The notes under the pieces are model-generated. The model had not been told where the DNA came from, did no database searches, and saw only the letters and a program-made list of their open reading frames with translations. Position numbers and translations under genes: made by a program. Positions 7,894-16,166 of a stretch of DNA of 23,648 bases are shown here, piece by piece (the stretch's first letter is position 1; the number at the start of each line of letters is the position of its first letter). The stretch covers positions 1 to 23,648 of the forward strand of contig JASJAL010000070.1 in assembly GCA_030067055.1 (NCBI GenBank), written 5' to 3'. This DNA is from Kiloniellales bacterium. Lineage in GTDB: Bacteria > Pseudomonadota > Alphaproteobacteria > Kiloniellales > JAKSBE01.

Positions 7894-8673
7894 ATGGTCG
7901 AATTCGCACTGCCCGCGAACTCCAAGATCAAGGCCGGCAAGGCCTGGCCGAAGCCGGAGGGCGCCCAGCAGACCCGGACCTTCAAGGTCTACCGCTGGAA
8001 CCCGGACGACGGCGCCAACCCCCAGGTCGACAGTTACGAGATCGATGTCTCGGACTGCGGGCCGATGGTCCTGGACGCGCTGATCAAGATCAAGAACGAG
8101 GTCGACCCGACCCTGACCTTCCGGCGCTCCTGCCGCGAGGGGGTCTGCGGCTCCTGCGCCATGAACATCGACGGCAGCAACACGCTGGCCTGCACCAAGT
8201 ACATCAGCGACGTCTCCGGCGACGTGAAGGTCTATCCCCTGCCGCACATGCCGGTGGTCAAGGACCTGGTGCCCGACCTGACTCAGGCCTACACCCAGTA
8301 CGCCTCGATCGAGCCCTGGCTCAAGGCGACCACCCCGGCGCCGGAGCGCGAGCGCCTGCAGAGCCCGGAAGAACGGGCCAAGCTCGACGGGCTCTGGGAA
8401 TGCATCCTCTGCTTCTGCTGCTCGACCTCCTGTCCAAGCTACTGGTGGAACGGCGACCGCTACCTGGGCCCGGCGATCCTGCTCCAGGCCTATCGCTGGA
8501 TCGCCGACAGCCGCGACGAGTTCACCGGCGAGCGCCTGGACCAGCTGGAGGATCCCTTCCGGCTCTACCGTTGCCACACCATCATGAACTGCACCAAGAC
8601 CTGCCCCAAAAGCCTGAACCCGGCCAAGGCCATCGGCGAGATCAAGCAGCTCATGGTCCAGCGCAAGGTCTAG
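7894..8673 (+). CDS. sdhB: Succinate dehydrogenase iron-sulfur subunit SdhB
   Basis: Carries electrons from SdhA to the membrane quinone site. 259 aa. The plant-type [2Fe-2S] centre has Cys80, Cys85, Cys88 ([16 protein letters not shown]) and Cys100. The [4Fe-4S]/[3Fe-4S] region has [17 protein letters not shown] from residue 170 and [17 protein letters not shown] with Cys227, Cys233 and Cys237. All expected cluster ligands are present. A GGGGAGA ribosome-binding site lies 18 bases after the sdhA stop. Last gene of sdhCDAB, followed by a terminator-like hairpin. Confidence 0.98.
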   Translation: MVEFALPANSKIKAGKAWPKPEGAQQTRTFKVYRWNPDDGANPQVDSYEIDVSDCGPMVLDALIKIKNEVDPTLTFRRSCREGVCGSCAMNIDGSNTLACTKYISDVSGDVKVYPLPHMPVVKDLVPDLTQAYTQYASIEPWLKATTPAPERERLQSPEERAKLDGLWECILCFCCSTSCPSYWWNGDRYLGPAILLQAYRWIADSRDEFTGERLDQLEDPFRLYRCHTIMNCTKTCPKSLNPAKAIGEIKQLMVQRKV

Positions 8674-8774
8674 CGGCGCGCCCGCGAAGTCGGCGCCCCT
8701 AGCACCTCTGGCTCTCGCTCAACGTCATTTAAGGCTTCGCGTTCCTGGCTGCCTACCGTCTGGCCGTCGGCGTC

Positions 8775-8820
8775 AGCCGCTCGAAGCCGCTCCGGACCTT
8801 CGAGGGCGGGCGCGGCTTTT
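8775..8820 (+). terminator. Terminator-like hairpin after sdhB
   Basis: Outer arms AGCCGC (8775-8780) and GCGGCT (8812-8817), inner arms TCGAAG (8781-8786) and CTTCGA (8798-8803), with an unpaired stretch on the 3' side between them and TTTT ending the element (8817-8820). It lies about 100 bases past the sdhB stop. The asymmetric bulge and short T-run make it imperfect. Confidence 0.4.
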
Positions 8821-8905
8821 GGCCCCACTGAATTTACGGCATCGGCCCTTCCCGTAGCACCGATCGGCTGCTAGCCAGTTGGGATCTGGCAGTCTGGAGG
8901 GAGCC

Positions 8906-9565
8906 ATGTACGTACCGGAGGTCTTCGGCTTGGACGCGGCGGCGGCCGGCGCTCTGGTCCGCGACAACAGCTTCGGCCTGCTGGTCACGGTCTCGGCGCA
9001 GGGCCTACCCCAGGCCTCGCATTTGCCCTTCCTCTTCGAGGCGCCGACGGGCGAAGCGGCCGGCGAACCGCAGGGCCGGCTGCTCGGGCACCTGGCCCGG
9101 GCCAACCCGCAGTGGCACGACCTCGCGGCCCTGGCTGCCGCGGACGGCGAGGCCCTGGCCATCTTCCAGGGCGCCCACGGTTACGTCTCGCCGTCCTGGT
9201 ACGCGCCGGGTCCGGCGGTGCCGACCTGGAACTACCTGGCCGTCCACATCTACGGCCGGCCGCGGATCCTGGAGGCGGAGCCGGAGGTCGCGGCGATCTT
9301 GGACCGCCTGGTCGCGGCGCACGAGGCCGGTGCCGCCAAGCCCTGGTCCCAGGACGGCCAGGACCCGAAGTATCTGGCGCGGATGCGGCGCGGCATCGTC
9401 GCCTTCGAGATCCCGGTCGCCCGGATGGAAGCAAAGGCCAAGCTCAGCCAGAACAGGTCGGCCGCCGACCGGCGTCAGGTGATCGAGGCCCTGGAAGCGG
9501 CGCAGGATCCTGAGGCTCGGGCGCTGGCCGCCGAGATGCGGGACAAGGCTGCGGAGCCGCTCTGA
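8906..9565 (+). CDS. PaiB-like FMN-binding (split-barrel) protein
   Basis: Member of the FMN-binding negative transcriptional regulator family named after Bacillus PaiB; flavin split-barrel fold, cytoplasmic. 219 aa from the ATG at 8906, which has a GGAGGG ribosome-binding site. A TTG 27 bases upstream is rejected. Family motifs: MYVPEVF at the N-terminus, ASHLPFLFE, FQGAHGYVSPSWY, VPTWNYLAVHIYG and KLSQNRSAADR. Although annotated as regulators, these proteins have no helix-turn-helix, and the true function is unknown in most species. It stands alone, 232 bases after sdhB. Confidence 0.9.
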   Translation: MYVPEVFGLDAAAAGALVRDNSFGLLVTVSAQGLPQASHLPFLFEAPTGEAAGEPQGRLLGHLARANPQWHDLAALAAADGEALAIFQGAHGYVSPSWYAPGPAVPTWNYLAVHIYGRPRILEAEPEVAAILDRLVAAHEAGAAKPWSQDGQDPKYLARMRRGIVAFEIPVARMEAKAKLSQNRSAADRRQVIEALEAAQDPEARALAAEMRDKAAEPL

Positions 9566-9684
9566 GGCTGGGTTCGCCAGTGGGGCCTGGGGGTCGTTAG
9601 CCCTGGGTTAAGCAATCCGGGGTATGAGTTTGGTCTAGGATTGCCGGCCGGCGCGGGCCGGAGGCCGCCGCGGACCGACCTGCC

Positions 9685-11634
9685 ATGCCAATTCGCCTGA
9701 AGCTCCTGATCGGGTTCCTCGTCGTCACAACGATGGCGGGCTTTCTCGGCGCCTTCGGCGTCTATTCCGTCGCCGCGATGGGCGAGCTGGCGATCGAGAC
9801 CTACGACCGCCCGCTGATGGCGATCAACCACGCGCGCGCTGCCGAGACCGACTTCAACCGCATCAAGGCCAGGATCTCGCCTCTGGCGTCCAAGGCCAGA
9901 AGCGCGCCCCTGGCGTCTTCGGTCGTGACGGCCCCGGACGCGGCCGAGCTGGAAGAGCTGTTCGAGAGCTTCAGGGACAACCTGGATATCGCGATCGAGC
10001 GCGCGCTGAGCGCCGAGTCCCGCGCCGCCGGCGAAGCGGTCCTGGAGCGGGCCGGGGGTTGGCAGGAAATGAGCCTGGCGATCCTGTCGGGCCGGGGCTC
10101 CGACGCCGTGGTCCACAAGGCCGCGACCGATGCCATCGAGACCGGATTGGGCGAGATGGTCGAGACCATGGCGGCCGAGGGTTTCGACTTCAGGTTCACC
10201 GCCCAGGCGCTGGTCGAGCGGCAAGCTTGGATCATGTTCGGCGCCGTCCTGGTCACTGTGATCCTGGCGATCGGCCTGGCGCTGCTGATCGCGAAGTGGA
10301 TCGTCACGCCGCTGAAGCGGGTGATCGAGGTCTTCGATGCCCTCTCCAAGGGCGATATCGCGGTCGAGCTCGAGGTCGCGGACCGGGGCGAGGTCGGCCA
10401 GCTGGCCCGAAGCGTCCAGGCCTTCCGCGAGAACATGGTCGAGGTCGAATGCATGCGCGCGGCCCGGCACCAGGAAGAGAAGGATCGCCAGGAATTCGTC
10501 CGGCGCGAAATGCTCGCCCTGGCCGATACCCTGGACGACAAGGTCCAGTCGAACGTCGGCGAGATGGTCCAGGAGATCGATCTTCTGAACCGCCTGATCG
10601 TCGATATGAAAGAGGCCGCCACCCACGTGAAGGGCCAGAGCGTCTCGGCGACCGCCGCCGCGGGTCACGCCGCGGCCAACGTCCAGACCGTGGCCAGCGC
10701 CGCCGAGGAGATGGCTACGACCAGCGAAGAGATCGGCCGGCAGGTGGACCAGTCCACGCAGATCACCGCCCAGGCGGTTCGGGACGCCGAAGCGACCAAC
10801 GATACGATCAAGGGGCTGGCCGAAGCCACGAACCGGATCGGCAGCGTGGTCGGCTTGATTTCCGACATCGCCGAGCAAACCAACCTTCTGGCGCTCAACG
10901 CCACGATCGAGGCCGCGCGCGCCGGAGAGGCCGGCAAGGGCTTCGCCGTGGTCGCGGGCGAGGTCAAGAGCCTGGCCACCCAGACCGCCAAGGCGACGGA
11001 AGAGATCACCCAGCAGATCCAGAGCATCCAGAAGGTCACCGACGAGTCGGTCCAGGCCATCTCGCAGATCGGCCAGACCAACCGGAACATCAGTGAGATC
11101 ACCGCGGACATGGCCCATGCCATCGGCGAGCAGCGGAAAGCCATCCGCGAGATCGCAAAGAACGCGCAGAAGGTGTCGCAGAACGTTCAGGACGCCTCGC
11201 AGAGCATCACCGAGGTGTCCCAGTCCTCCGGCGATTCGGAAAGCAAGGCCGAAGAATCCGTCACGCGGGCGGATGTGGTCGCCAAGAGGTCCAAGGATCT
11301 GCAGCAGACCTTGGTCACGATCGTCCGGGAATCCACGGCGGGCAACCGGCGCTTCCACGATCGCAAGGCGGTCCGGATGTCGGGGCGCGTCCGTATCGGC
11401 TCGCAGTGGCGGGACTGCGAGATCCTCGATATCTCCAGGGGCGGGATCCGCCTCTCGCCCAACGACGAGCTGCGCATGCATCAGAGTCTCGAGATCGAGA
11501 TCGAAGGCCTGGGCGCGCTGCGGGGTACGGTCACCAACATGACCGACCGCTTCTGCGGGATCCGCTTCGAGCTCGCGCCCGAGCAGGTTCCGAAGGTCCA
11601 CGCCTTCGTCGATCAGCTCCGGGCCGCCGCCTGA
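9685..11634 (+). CDS. Methyl-accepting chemotaxis protein with C-terminal PilZ domain
   Basis: Chemoreceptor that signals through CheW/CheA. 649 aa. Transmembrane helix 1 is at about residues 7-29, a mainly helical periplasmic sensor at about 30-180, helix 2 at about 181-207, HAMP at 205-258 ([19 protein letters not shown]) and a methyl-accepting coiled coil. The highly conserved CheA/CheW hairpin tip [19 protein letters not shown] starts near residue 396. From about residue 553 the PilZ domain follows, with NRRFHDRK (the RxxxR motif) and DISRGGIRL (D/NxSxxG), the two c-di-GMP-binding signatures. The arrangement recalls Azospirillum Tlp1, where the PilZ domain tunes receptor output to c-di-GMP. 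The sensed ligand is unknown. The 3' end overlaps the convergent LysR gene by 22 bases. Confidence 0.95.
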   Translation: MPIRLKLLIGFLVVTTMAGFLGAFGVYSVAAMGELAIETYDRPLMAINHARAAETDFNRIKARISPLASKARSAPLASSVVTAPDAAELEELFESFRDNLDIAIERALSAESRAAGEAVLERAGGWQEMSLAILSGRGSDAVVHKAATDAIETGLGEMVETMAAEGFDFRFTAQALVERQAWIMFGAVLVTVILAIGLALLIAKWIVTPLKRVIEVFDALSKGDIAVELEVADRGEVGQLARSVQAFRENMVEVECMRAARHQEEKDRQEFVRREMLALADTLDDKVQSNVGEMVQEIDLLNRLIVDMKEAATHVKGQSVSATAAAGHAAANVQTVASAAEEMATTSEEIGRQVDQSTQITAQAVRDAEATNDTIKGLAEATNRIGSVVGLISDIAEQTNLLALNATIEAARAGEAGKGFAVVAGEVKSLATQTAKATEEITQQIQSIQKVTDESVQAISQIGQTNRNISEITADMAHAIGEQRKAIREIAKNAQKVSQNVQDASQSITEVSQSSGDSESKAEESVTRADVVAKRSKDLQQTLVTIVRESTAGNRRFHDRKAVRMSGRVRIGSQWRDCEILDISRGGIRLSPNDELRMHQSLEIEIEGLGALRGTVTNMTDRFCGIRFELAPEQVPKVHAFVDQLRAAA

Positions 11635-12545
11635 TTCTGCGATTCCTGACCGGCGGCCTCGCGCAGCAGCCAGTCCTTGAAGGCCGCGACCTTGGGCAAG
11701 CGCGCCGTGGCCGGCGTGGTCACCACGAAATAGCAGAAGTTCAGCTGCACGCTCATCCCGAAGGGCCGGACCAGGCGGCCGGCGGCGAGGTCGTCCGCGG
11801 CCAGCGCTTGGCTGCCGATGACCACGCCCTGGCCGTGAACCGCGGCCTGCAGGGCCAGGTTGGTGTGCGAGAAGCGCGGGCCGCGGGAAACGTCGACCAC
11901 CTCGTCCAGTCCGGCTGCCATCAACCACAAATTCCAGTCGCCGGTTTCCTTCATGAAGGGCGTCCAGTCGACGTGCAGCAGGCTGTGGTGGCGCAGGTCC
12001 TCCGGCGTCTTGAGCGGTTGTGGGCCCTCCAGGAGGGACGGGCTGCAGACCGGGAAGATCTCCTCGTCGAGGAGGCGGTCAACCTCCAGGCCCGGATAGT
12101 CGCCGGCGCCGAAGCGGATTCCCAGGTCGATGCCCTCGCGGCGCAGGTCGACCACCCGGTCGTTGGTGTCCAGGCGGACGTCGATCTCCGGATGCTGCGC
12201 CTTGAAGCGGCTGAGCCGCGGCACCAGCCAGGAGACCGCGAAGGAGGGCAGGACGCTGATGGTCAGCAACCGGTCCGGCAGCTCGCTGCGCATCCGCTCG
12301 ACCGCGTCGCCCAGCAGGTCGAAGGCCTCGCGCAGGGCCGGCAGGCCGGCCTGGGCCGCGTCGGTCAGGAAGAACTCGCGCCGCACCCGGCGCAGCAGGG
12401 GCACGCCGAGGTCCTCTTCCAGGGCCTTGATCTGGTGGCTTACCGCGGCCGGGGTGACGTGCAGCTCCTCCGCCGCCCGGGTCAGGTTGAGATGCCGAGC
12501 CACCGCTTCAAAGGCCCGCAGCGCGTTCAGGGATGGCAGTCGCAT
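11613..12545 (-). CDS. LysR-family transcriptional regulator, GcvA/VtlR type
   Basis: DNA-binding regulator. 310 aa. The winged helix-turn-helix at about residues 5-62 contains [20 protein letters not shown] and [15 protein letters not shown]. The effector-binding domain follows from about residue 90, and [13 protein letters not shown] is typical of the GcvA subgroup. It is divergent from a DUF1127 gene across a 162-bp region containing a perfect TTTAGA-TTT-TCTAAA dyad. In Brucella, Agrobacterium and Sinorhizobium the related VtlR/LsrB regulators activate DUF1127 genes and small RNAs, so control of the neighbouring DUF1127 gene is the natural inference. The stop lies inside the 3' end of the convergent chemoreceptor gene. 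Confidence 0.93.
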   Translation of the reverse strand: MRLPSLNALRAFEAVARHLNLTRAAEELHVTPAAVSHQIKALEEDLGVPLLRRVRREFFLTDAAQAGLPALREAFDLLGDAVERMRSELPDRLLTISVLPSFAVSWLVPRLSRFKAQHPEIDVRLDTNDRVVDLRREGIDLGIRFGAGDYPGLEVDRLLDEEIFPVCSPSLLEGPQPLKTPEDLRHHSLLHVDWTPFMKETGDWNLWLMAAGLDEVVDVSRGPRFSHTNLALQAAVHGQGVVIGSQALAADDLAAGRLVRPFGMSVQLNFCYFVVTTPATARLPKVAAFKDWLLREAAGQESQNQAAARS

Positions 12546-12556
12546 GCCCGCCTCGT

Positions 12557-12571
12557 TTTAGATTTTCTAAA
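12557..12571. promoter_or_regulatory. Probable LysR operator (dyad) between lysR and the DUF1127 gene
   Basis: Perfect 6-bp dyad TTTAGA / TCTAAA separated by TTT, which also satisfies the LysR T-N11-A pattern. It starts 12 bases upstream of the regulator ATG, in an AT-rich patch of an otherwise GC-rich region, and is followed by a further CTAG-AA-CTAG palindrome at about 12575-12584. Autoregulation is the likeliest use. Binding is not shown by the sequence alone. Confidence 0.5.
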
Positions 12572-12707
12572 GGCTAGAACTAGAAGAAATCGATTTCAAG
12601 GCCCCAGTCTGAGGCGCAGATTCAATGAAAGCATTCGATCTGGCGCCCAGTCGTGGGCCCAAACTTTGAGAACAGCTAAAGACTATGCCGAGACCGGAGA
12701 TCCAGCC

Positions 12708-12911
12708 ATGACCGACCTATCGCTCCGCTTCGTCGATCCCACCATGCCGGGCCTCAGCGCCCGTGACCTCCTGGCCCGGGCCGGCCTTGCGCTCGACGCG
12801 ACGGCCGAGAACCTGGCGGCTTGGCGGCGCGCGCTGATGATCCAGCGCGACCTGCGCGACCTCGACCCCGAACTGCTGCGCGACATCGGCTTGGACAACA
12901 GCCGGTCATAG
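12708..12911 (+). CDS. Small DUF1127 (YjiS-like) protein
   Basis: 67 aa. The C-terminal half has the DUF1127 pattern, an amphipathic helix ending QRDLRDLDPELLRDIGLDNS. The ATG at 12708 has a GGAGAT ribosome-binding site. The larger open frame running in from 11406 is antisense to the LysR gene and is not coding. DUF1127 proteins of alphaproteobacteria are short, Arg-rich, and in several cases linked to phosphate/carbon metabolism and RNA-related roles. No specific function can be given here. The divergent LysR partner suggests it is a regulated target. Confidence 0.8.
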   Translation: MTDLSLRFVDPTMPGLSARDLLARAGLALDATAENLAAWRRALMIQRDLRDLDPELLRDIGLDNSRS

Positions 12912-12972
12912 CAGACTGCCGGCGGGCGGCTTTGGAATTGGCCTGCGTGCCCGGGTCGGGCAGCATGGCGCC

Positions 12973-14019
12973 ATGTCGAAGACGCTCTCCAGGGGCTCGC
13001 GATTTTGGCTCTACGCCTTTCTGGCCGCCGTCCTGGTCGGGCCCGCGGCGCTGTTCTTCCAGCAGGACCGGCGGACCACGAGCTTGGCTCGCCCGGCCTT
13101 CGACCTGCAGGCGCATCGCGGCGGCCGCGGCCTGATGCCCGAGAACACGCTGCCGGCCTTCGCCAAGGCCCTATCCCTGGGGGTCACGACCCTGGAGCTC
13201 GATCTCGGGGTCACCCGCGACGGCGTGGTGGTGGTCCACCACGACCGCCGGCTGTCGCCGGACCGTAGCCGCGGCCCGGACGGCGCCTGGCTCGAGCCGC
13301 CGGGACCCTTGATCAAGGACCTGACCTTCGAGGAGCTGCAGCAGGCCGACGTCGGCGCCAGCCGGCCCGGGGGCGAGACCGCGCGGCGCTTTCCGGCACA
13401 GCGGCGGATGAACGGAGTCTCCGTGCCCAGCCTGAAGCAGGTGATCGAGCTGGCCGAGGCTCAGGCGGGCGGCCGGGTCTTCTACAACGTCGAGGTCAAG
13501 GTCTCGCCCCTAGCCCCCGAGGAGACCCTGGAGCCGGCCGCCTTTGCCCAGGCGGTGATCTACGTCCTGGCCGAGACCGGGGTGCTGGAGCGGGCCAGCC
13601 TGCAGTCCTTCGACTGGCGGGTGCTCCGTGCCGCCCAGGATCAGGCGCCGGCCCTGGCCACGGTCTTTCTGACCGTAGAGCAGGACTGGTTCGACAACGT
13701 CGGTCGCCAGCATCCGGGCGCCCCGGCCTGGACCGCCGATATCGACGTCGAAGCGCGAGGCGGCTCCCTGCCGCAAGCGGTCAAGGCGGCCGGCGGCGAG
13801 GCCTGGTCGCCCTATTTTCGAGACCTCGACGAAGCCGAGCTGCGGGAGGCCCGGGCGCTGGGTCTCCGGGTCGTGGTCTGGACCGTCAACGAGCCGGCCG
13901 AGATGGCGCGCCTGCTGACCCTCGGGGTCGACGGCATCATCACCGACTATCCGGACCGGCTGCGGGCAGTCCTTGCCGAGGTCGGCCGAGCCCTGCCGCC
14001 GGCCTTTCCGGCCCCGTGA
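12973..14019 (+). CDS. Glycerophosphodiester phosphodiesterase, N-terminally membrane-anchored
   Basis: Hydrolyses glycerophosphodiesters to glycerol-3-phosphate and an alcohol. 348 aa. One N-terminal hydrophobic helix (residues 11-30) predicts a membrane anchor or uncleaved signal, placing the enzyme on the periplasmic side. GDPD motifs: AHRGGRG (His48, Arg49), PENT (57-59), LELDLGVTRDG (Glu75, Asp77) and VVHHDRR (His90). The C-terminal barrel strand is VVVWTVNEPAEMARLLTLG followed by VDGIITDYPDRL. All catalytic and metal-site residues expected of the family are present. The start has no clear ribosome-binding site. Likely transcribed separately from the following gene, which has its own -10 box. 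Confidence 0.93.
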   Translation: MSKTLSRGSRFWLYAFLAAVLVGPAALFFQQDRRTTSLARPAFDLQAHRGGRGLMPENTLPAFAKALSLGVTTLELDLGVTRDGVVVVHHDRRLSPDRSRGPDGAWLEPPGPLIKDLTFEELQQADVGASRPGGETARRFPAQRRMNGVSVPSLKQVIELAEAQAGGRVFYNVEVKVSPLAPEETLEPAAFAQAVIYVLAETGVLERASLQSFDWRVLRAAQDQAPALATVFLTVEQDWFDNVGRQHPGAPAWTADIDVEARGGSLPQAVKAAGGEAWSPYFRDLDEAELREARALGLRVVVWTVNEPAEMARLLTLGVDGIITDYPDRLRAVLAEVGRALPPAFPAP

Positions 14020-14051
14020 CGGTCGCCTCGGCGAGCGCGCACAGAAAGCCA

Positions 14052-14080
14052 TTTCGAGCCTTCGGCCCCTGGCCTATAGT
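14052..14080 (+). promoter_or_regulatory. Possible promoter of the exported-protein gene
   Basis: TATAGT at 14075-14080, the same -10 sequence as in the mcl2 promoter, with TTTCGA at 14052-14057 and a 17-bp spacer. The -35 box is weak. The site lies in the gap after the phosphodiesterase stop and about 48 bases upstream of the ATG at 14128. Confidence 0.35.
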
Positions 14081-14127
14081 TGCGACGCGTCTGGCGTTCT
14101 TCGCCCGACACGACTGGGGAGGACGGC

Positions 14128-15672
14128 ATGATGCGCGGCAGCATCGCGGCTCTTCTGGGTATCGGCCTGACTTTCGGTGCGTTCGCTGCGCCCGCGCCGG
14201 CGCTCGAGGCAGAGCAGCTCCGTGCCGAGCTCCTTGACACCTTTTCGCTTTTCCAGGCCGCCGCCGGTCCCGGAACGCCGGCGCCCCTCGGCTACGACGC
14301 GATCGAGGTCGAAGATCAGGACAATGGCTTCCGGGTCACGCTTTCCGGACTTCGGCTTCTGCTGGATCCGACCCAGGCGGCGCGGCTCGACATTGGCAAG
14401 GCCGCCTTCACCATGACCCCGGCCGGTCAGCGCGGCAGCGACGCCCTGTTTCGCGTCTCCGATTTGAGCTTGTCGCCCTACTGGGCCTATTCGCGGGGCG
14501 GCAAGCCGCCGAGCCATGTGGTCAGGCCGGGCGAGGTAAGCTTCGAGGGCCTATGGTCCTTCGCCTATATTTCCTTTCTGGATGCAAAGGTCTCGACCGC
14601 CGGGGCCGTGGTCGAGACCTCGGACGGCAAGCCCCTGTCCAGCTTCGAGAGCATCCTGGGCGAGTTCGAAAGCCGCCCGGCCGACAAGGGGCGCTACGAT
14701 CTCGATGCCAAGTTCCTCGTCGACGGCATCGTGATCCGGGACGACAATATCAGCATCGCCCTCGGCGCCATCGAAAGCGAGGTCGAGATGCCGGGGCACG
14801 ATTTCGCGGCGGCGGCTGAGGTCCTGCGCGCAGCGGCCAAGGCGCCGTCGTCGGGCGCGACCGAGGCGGCCTCGGCGAGCCTGATGTCCGATCTGTTCTT
14901 CCTGTCGCAGGGCGGTCGCATGACGCTCGGTCTGCGTGATCTCAAGGGTCTTCGCGATGGATCTCCCGAGGCCCTCGAGATTGACGGCATCGACATCGAC
15001 TACGCGATCTCGGACCACGAGGAGGCGGTGGCCAAGCTGGATCTGGCCCTGGCGCAGACCGGACTGCGCGTCACCGCGCCGGATCGCCCGGCCAGCGGTC
15101 TGGCCGCCGCACTGATGCCGACCGACAGCAGTGCCATGCTCTCCGTGGAGCGGCTTCCGTTGCGGACCTTGCTGGCCCTTCTTGCACCCCTGGCGGACGA
15201 TGTCGCGGCGGTCGAGGGCGGCAGCGCAGAGAGCCCGGCCGCCGGCGGCCGGAAGGGCAAGCGCTTGGCTGCAGACGCAGGCGAACAACTGATCGCAGCC
15301 ATGTCCTCAGCCGGCACGACGCTGGATCTCTCCGGCACCCGCGTTGCCGCGCCCAAGGCCGAGGTCGCTTTGAAGGGCGGCATGGTGGTCGACGCCGCAG
15401 CCGCCTTCGGGGTCCGCGGTACCCTGCTGGCCGAGGTCGGCGGCTTCGACTACCTGGTGGAGATGTCGCAACAGAGCCTGGTCGACCCTAATCCGAGTAT
15501 CCGGGAAGAGGCGCGCCAGGTGGTCGGGATACTCGCCTTGCTCCAGGCCTTCTCCGACAGGGACGAGACCGGAACCAATGGCCCCATCGACCGCTTCCTG
15601 TTCAAGGTCGATCCGAACGGCGCCGTCTCGGTCAACGACAAGCCGCTCCTGCCGCCGCTGGCCTCTCAATAA
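14128..15672 (+). CDS. Exported protein of unknown function (514 aa)
   Basis: I do not recognise the family. The ATG at 14128 is preceded by GGGGAGG. A signal peptide is clear: Met-Met-Arg, a hydrophobic core at about residues 6-20, then AAPAPA before the likely cleavage, so the protein is periplasmic or lipid-facing. The mature part alternates short beta-type segments such as DNGFRVTLSGLRLLLDP, NISIALGAIESEVEMPG and GRMTLGLRDLKGLRDG, with repeated acidic strand-loop units. An Ala/Gly/Ser-rich low-complexity stretch lies at about residues 250-265 and again at 360-385. No catalytic motif or membrane helix is seen after the signal. The repeated beta units recall DUF945- or AsmA-like periplasmic proteins (weak inference). 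It converges on the DUF6494 gene 36 bases away. Confidence 0.8.
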   Translation: MMRGSIAALLGIGLTFGAFAAPAPALEAEQLRAELLDTFSLFQAAAGPGTPAPLGYDAIEVEDQDNGFRVTLSGLRLLLDPTQAARLDIGKAAFTMTPAGQRGSDALFRVSDLSLSPYWAYSRGGKPPSHVVRPGEVSFEGLWSFAYISFLDAKVSTAGAVVETSDGKPLSSFESILGEFESRPADKGRYDLDAKFLVDGIVIRDDNISIALGAIESEVEMPGHDFAAAAEVLRAAAKAPSSGATEAASASLMSDLFFLSQGGRMTLGLRDLKGLRDGSPEALEIDGIDIDYAISDHEEAVAKLDLALAQTGLRVTAPDRPASGLAAALMPTDSSAMLSVERLPLRTLLALLAPLADDVAAVEGGSAESPAAGGRKGKRLAADAGEQLIAAMSSAGTTLDLSGTRVAAPKAEVALKGGMVVDAAAAFGVRGTLLAEVGGFDYLVEMSQQSLVDPNPSIREEARQVVGILALLQAFSDRDETGTNGPIDRFLFKVDPNGAVSVNDKPLLPPLASQ

Positions 15673-15708
15673 CCGGTCGCTCTTACGTAGCGAAGCGCGC
15701 CGGCTTCG

Positions 15709-15915
15709 TCAGCCCAGCGAAATGTCGCCCTCGATATCGTGGCTCAGGTCCAGGCCTTCCAGGGTCAAGGTGACCTTGGCCTTGACGGTCTCGTCGCCCT
15801 GCAGCTTGCCGGCATCGATCGCGCCGCGCACCGCTTGTTCGATCTCCCGCTGCGAGGTCACCCCGACCTTCTTCAGGAACTTGCGCAGTTCCATGTTGAA
15901 GACGTCTTCGTTCAT
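15709..15915 (-). CDS. Small conserved DUF6494-type protein
   Basis: 68 aa, starting MNEDVFNMELRKFLKKVGVT at 15915 with an AGGGAAGA ribosome-binding site. An in-frame start at 16107 would add residues with no family character and is rejected. The sequence VTSQREIEQAVRGAIDAG and a hydrophobic C-terminal half ending DIEGDISLG fit the DUF6494 family, common in alphaproteobacteria. Function unknown. A possible promoter is TTGACG (15983 down to 15978) with CTATTC (15959 down to 15954), spacer 18 bp, on the minus strand. Confidence 0.8.
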   Translation of the reverse strand: MNEDVFNMELRKFLKKVGVTSQREIEQAVRGAIDAGKLQGDETVKAKVTLTLEGLDLSHDIEGDISLG

Positions 15916-16166
15916 GATGCGTGTCTTCCCTGTGCACTGGAGTTGAGGGCATTGAATAGCGCGTCCCGGGCCCGTCTCGTCAAGCTGATCGATCGCGCCT
16001 TGGGGGGCAAGCTGTCGCCGAAGATTTGCGCAGGGCATGGCTTGTTCAAAGCTTGAAGCCGGGAGGCCGGCGCCATGGTCCATCTGAATTCCGGTGCGTT
16101 TTGTCACCTAGGCGCAGCCGCTGGACTGATAATCTGCGGCTCTACGGATCGGAGTCGGGGGGGCCT

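Noticed and set aside
6025..8577. 850-codon minus-strand frame antisense to sdhA/sdhB
   Set aside because: Composition is low-complexity (Gly, Ala, Arg, Val, Asp, Leu, His), no family motif is seen, and the sense strand holds intact sdh genes. Such frames are expected in GC-rich DNA.
9475..11928. 817-codon minus-strand frame antisense to the chemoreceptor
   Set aside because: Same reason: no recognisable domain, and the opposite strand is a complete chemoreceptor gene.
16101..16133. TTGTCA (16101-16106) and GATAAT (16128-16133) as a promoter for the PLD-like gene
   Set aside because: The 21-bp spacer is too long for a standard sigma-70 promoter. The -10 box alone remains possible.
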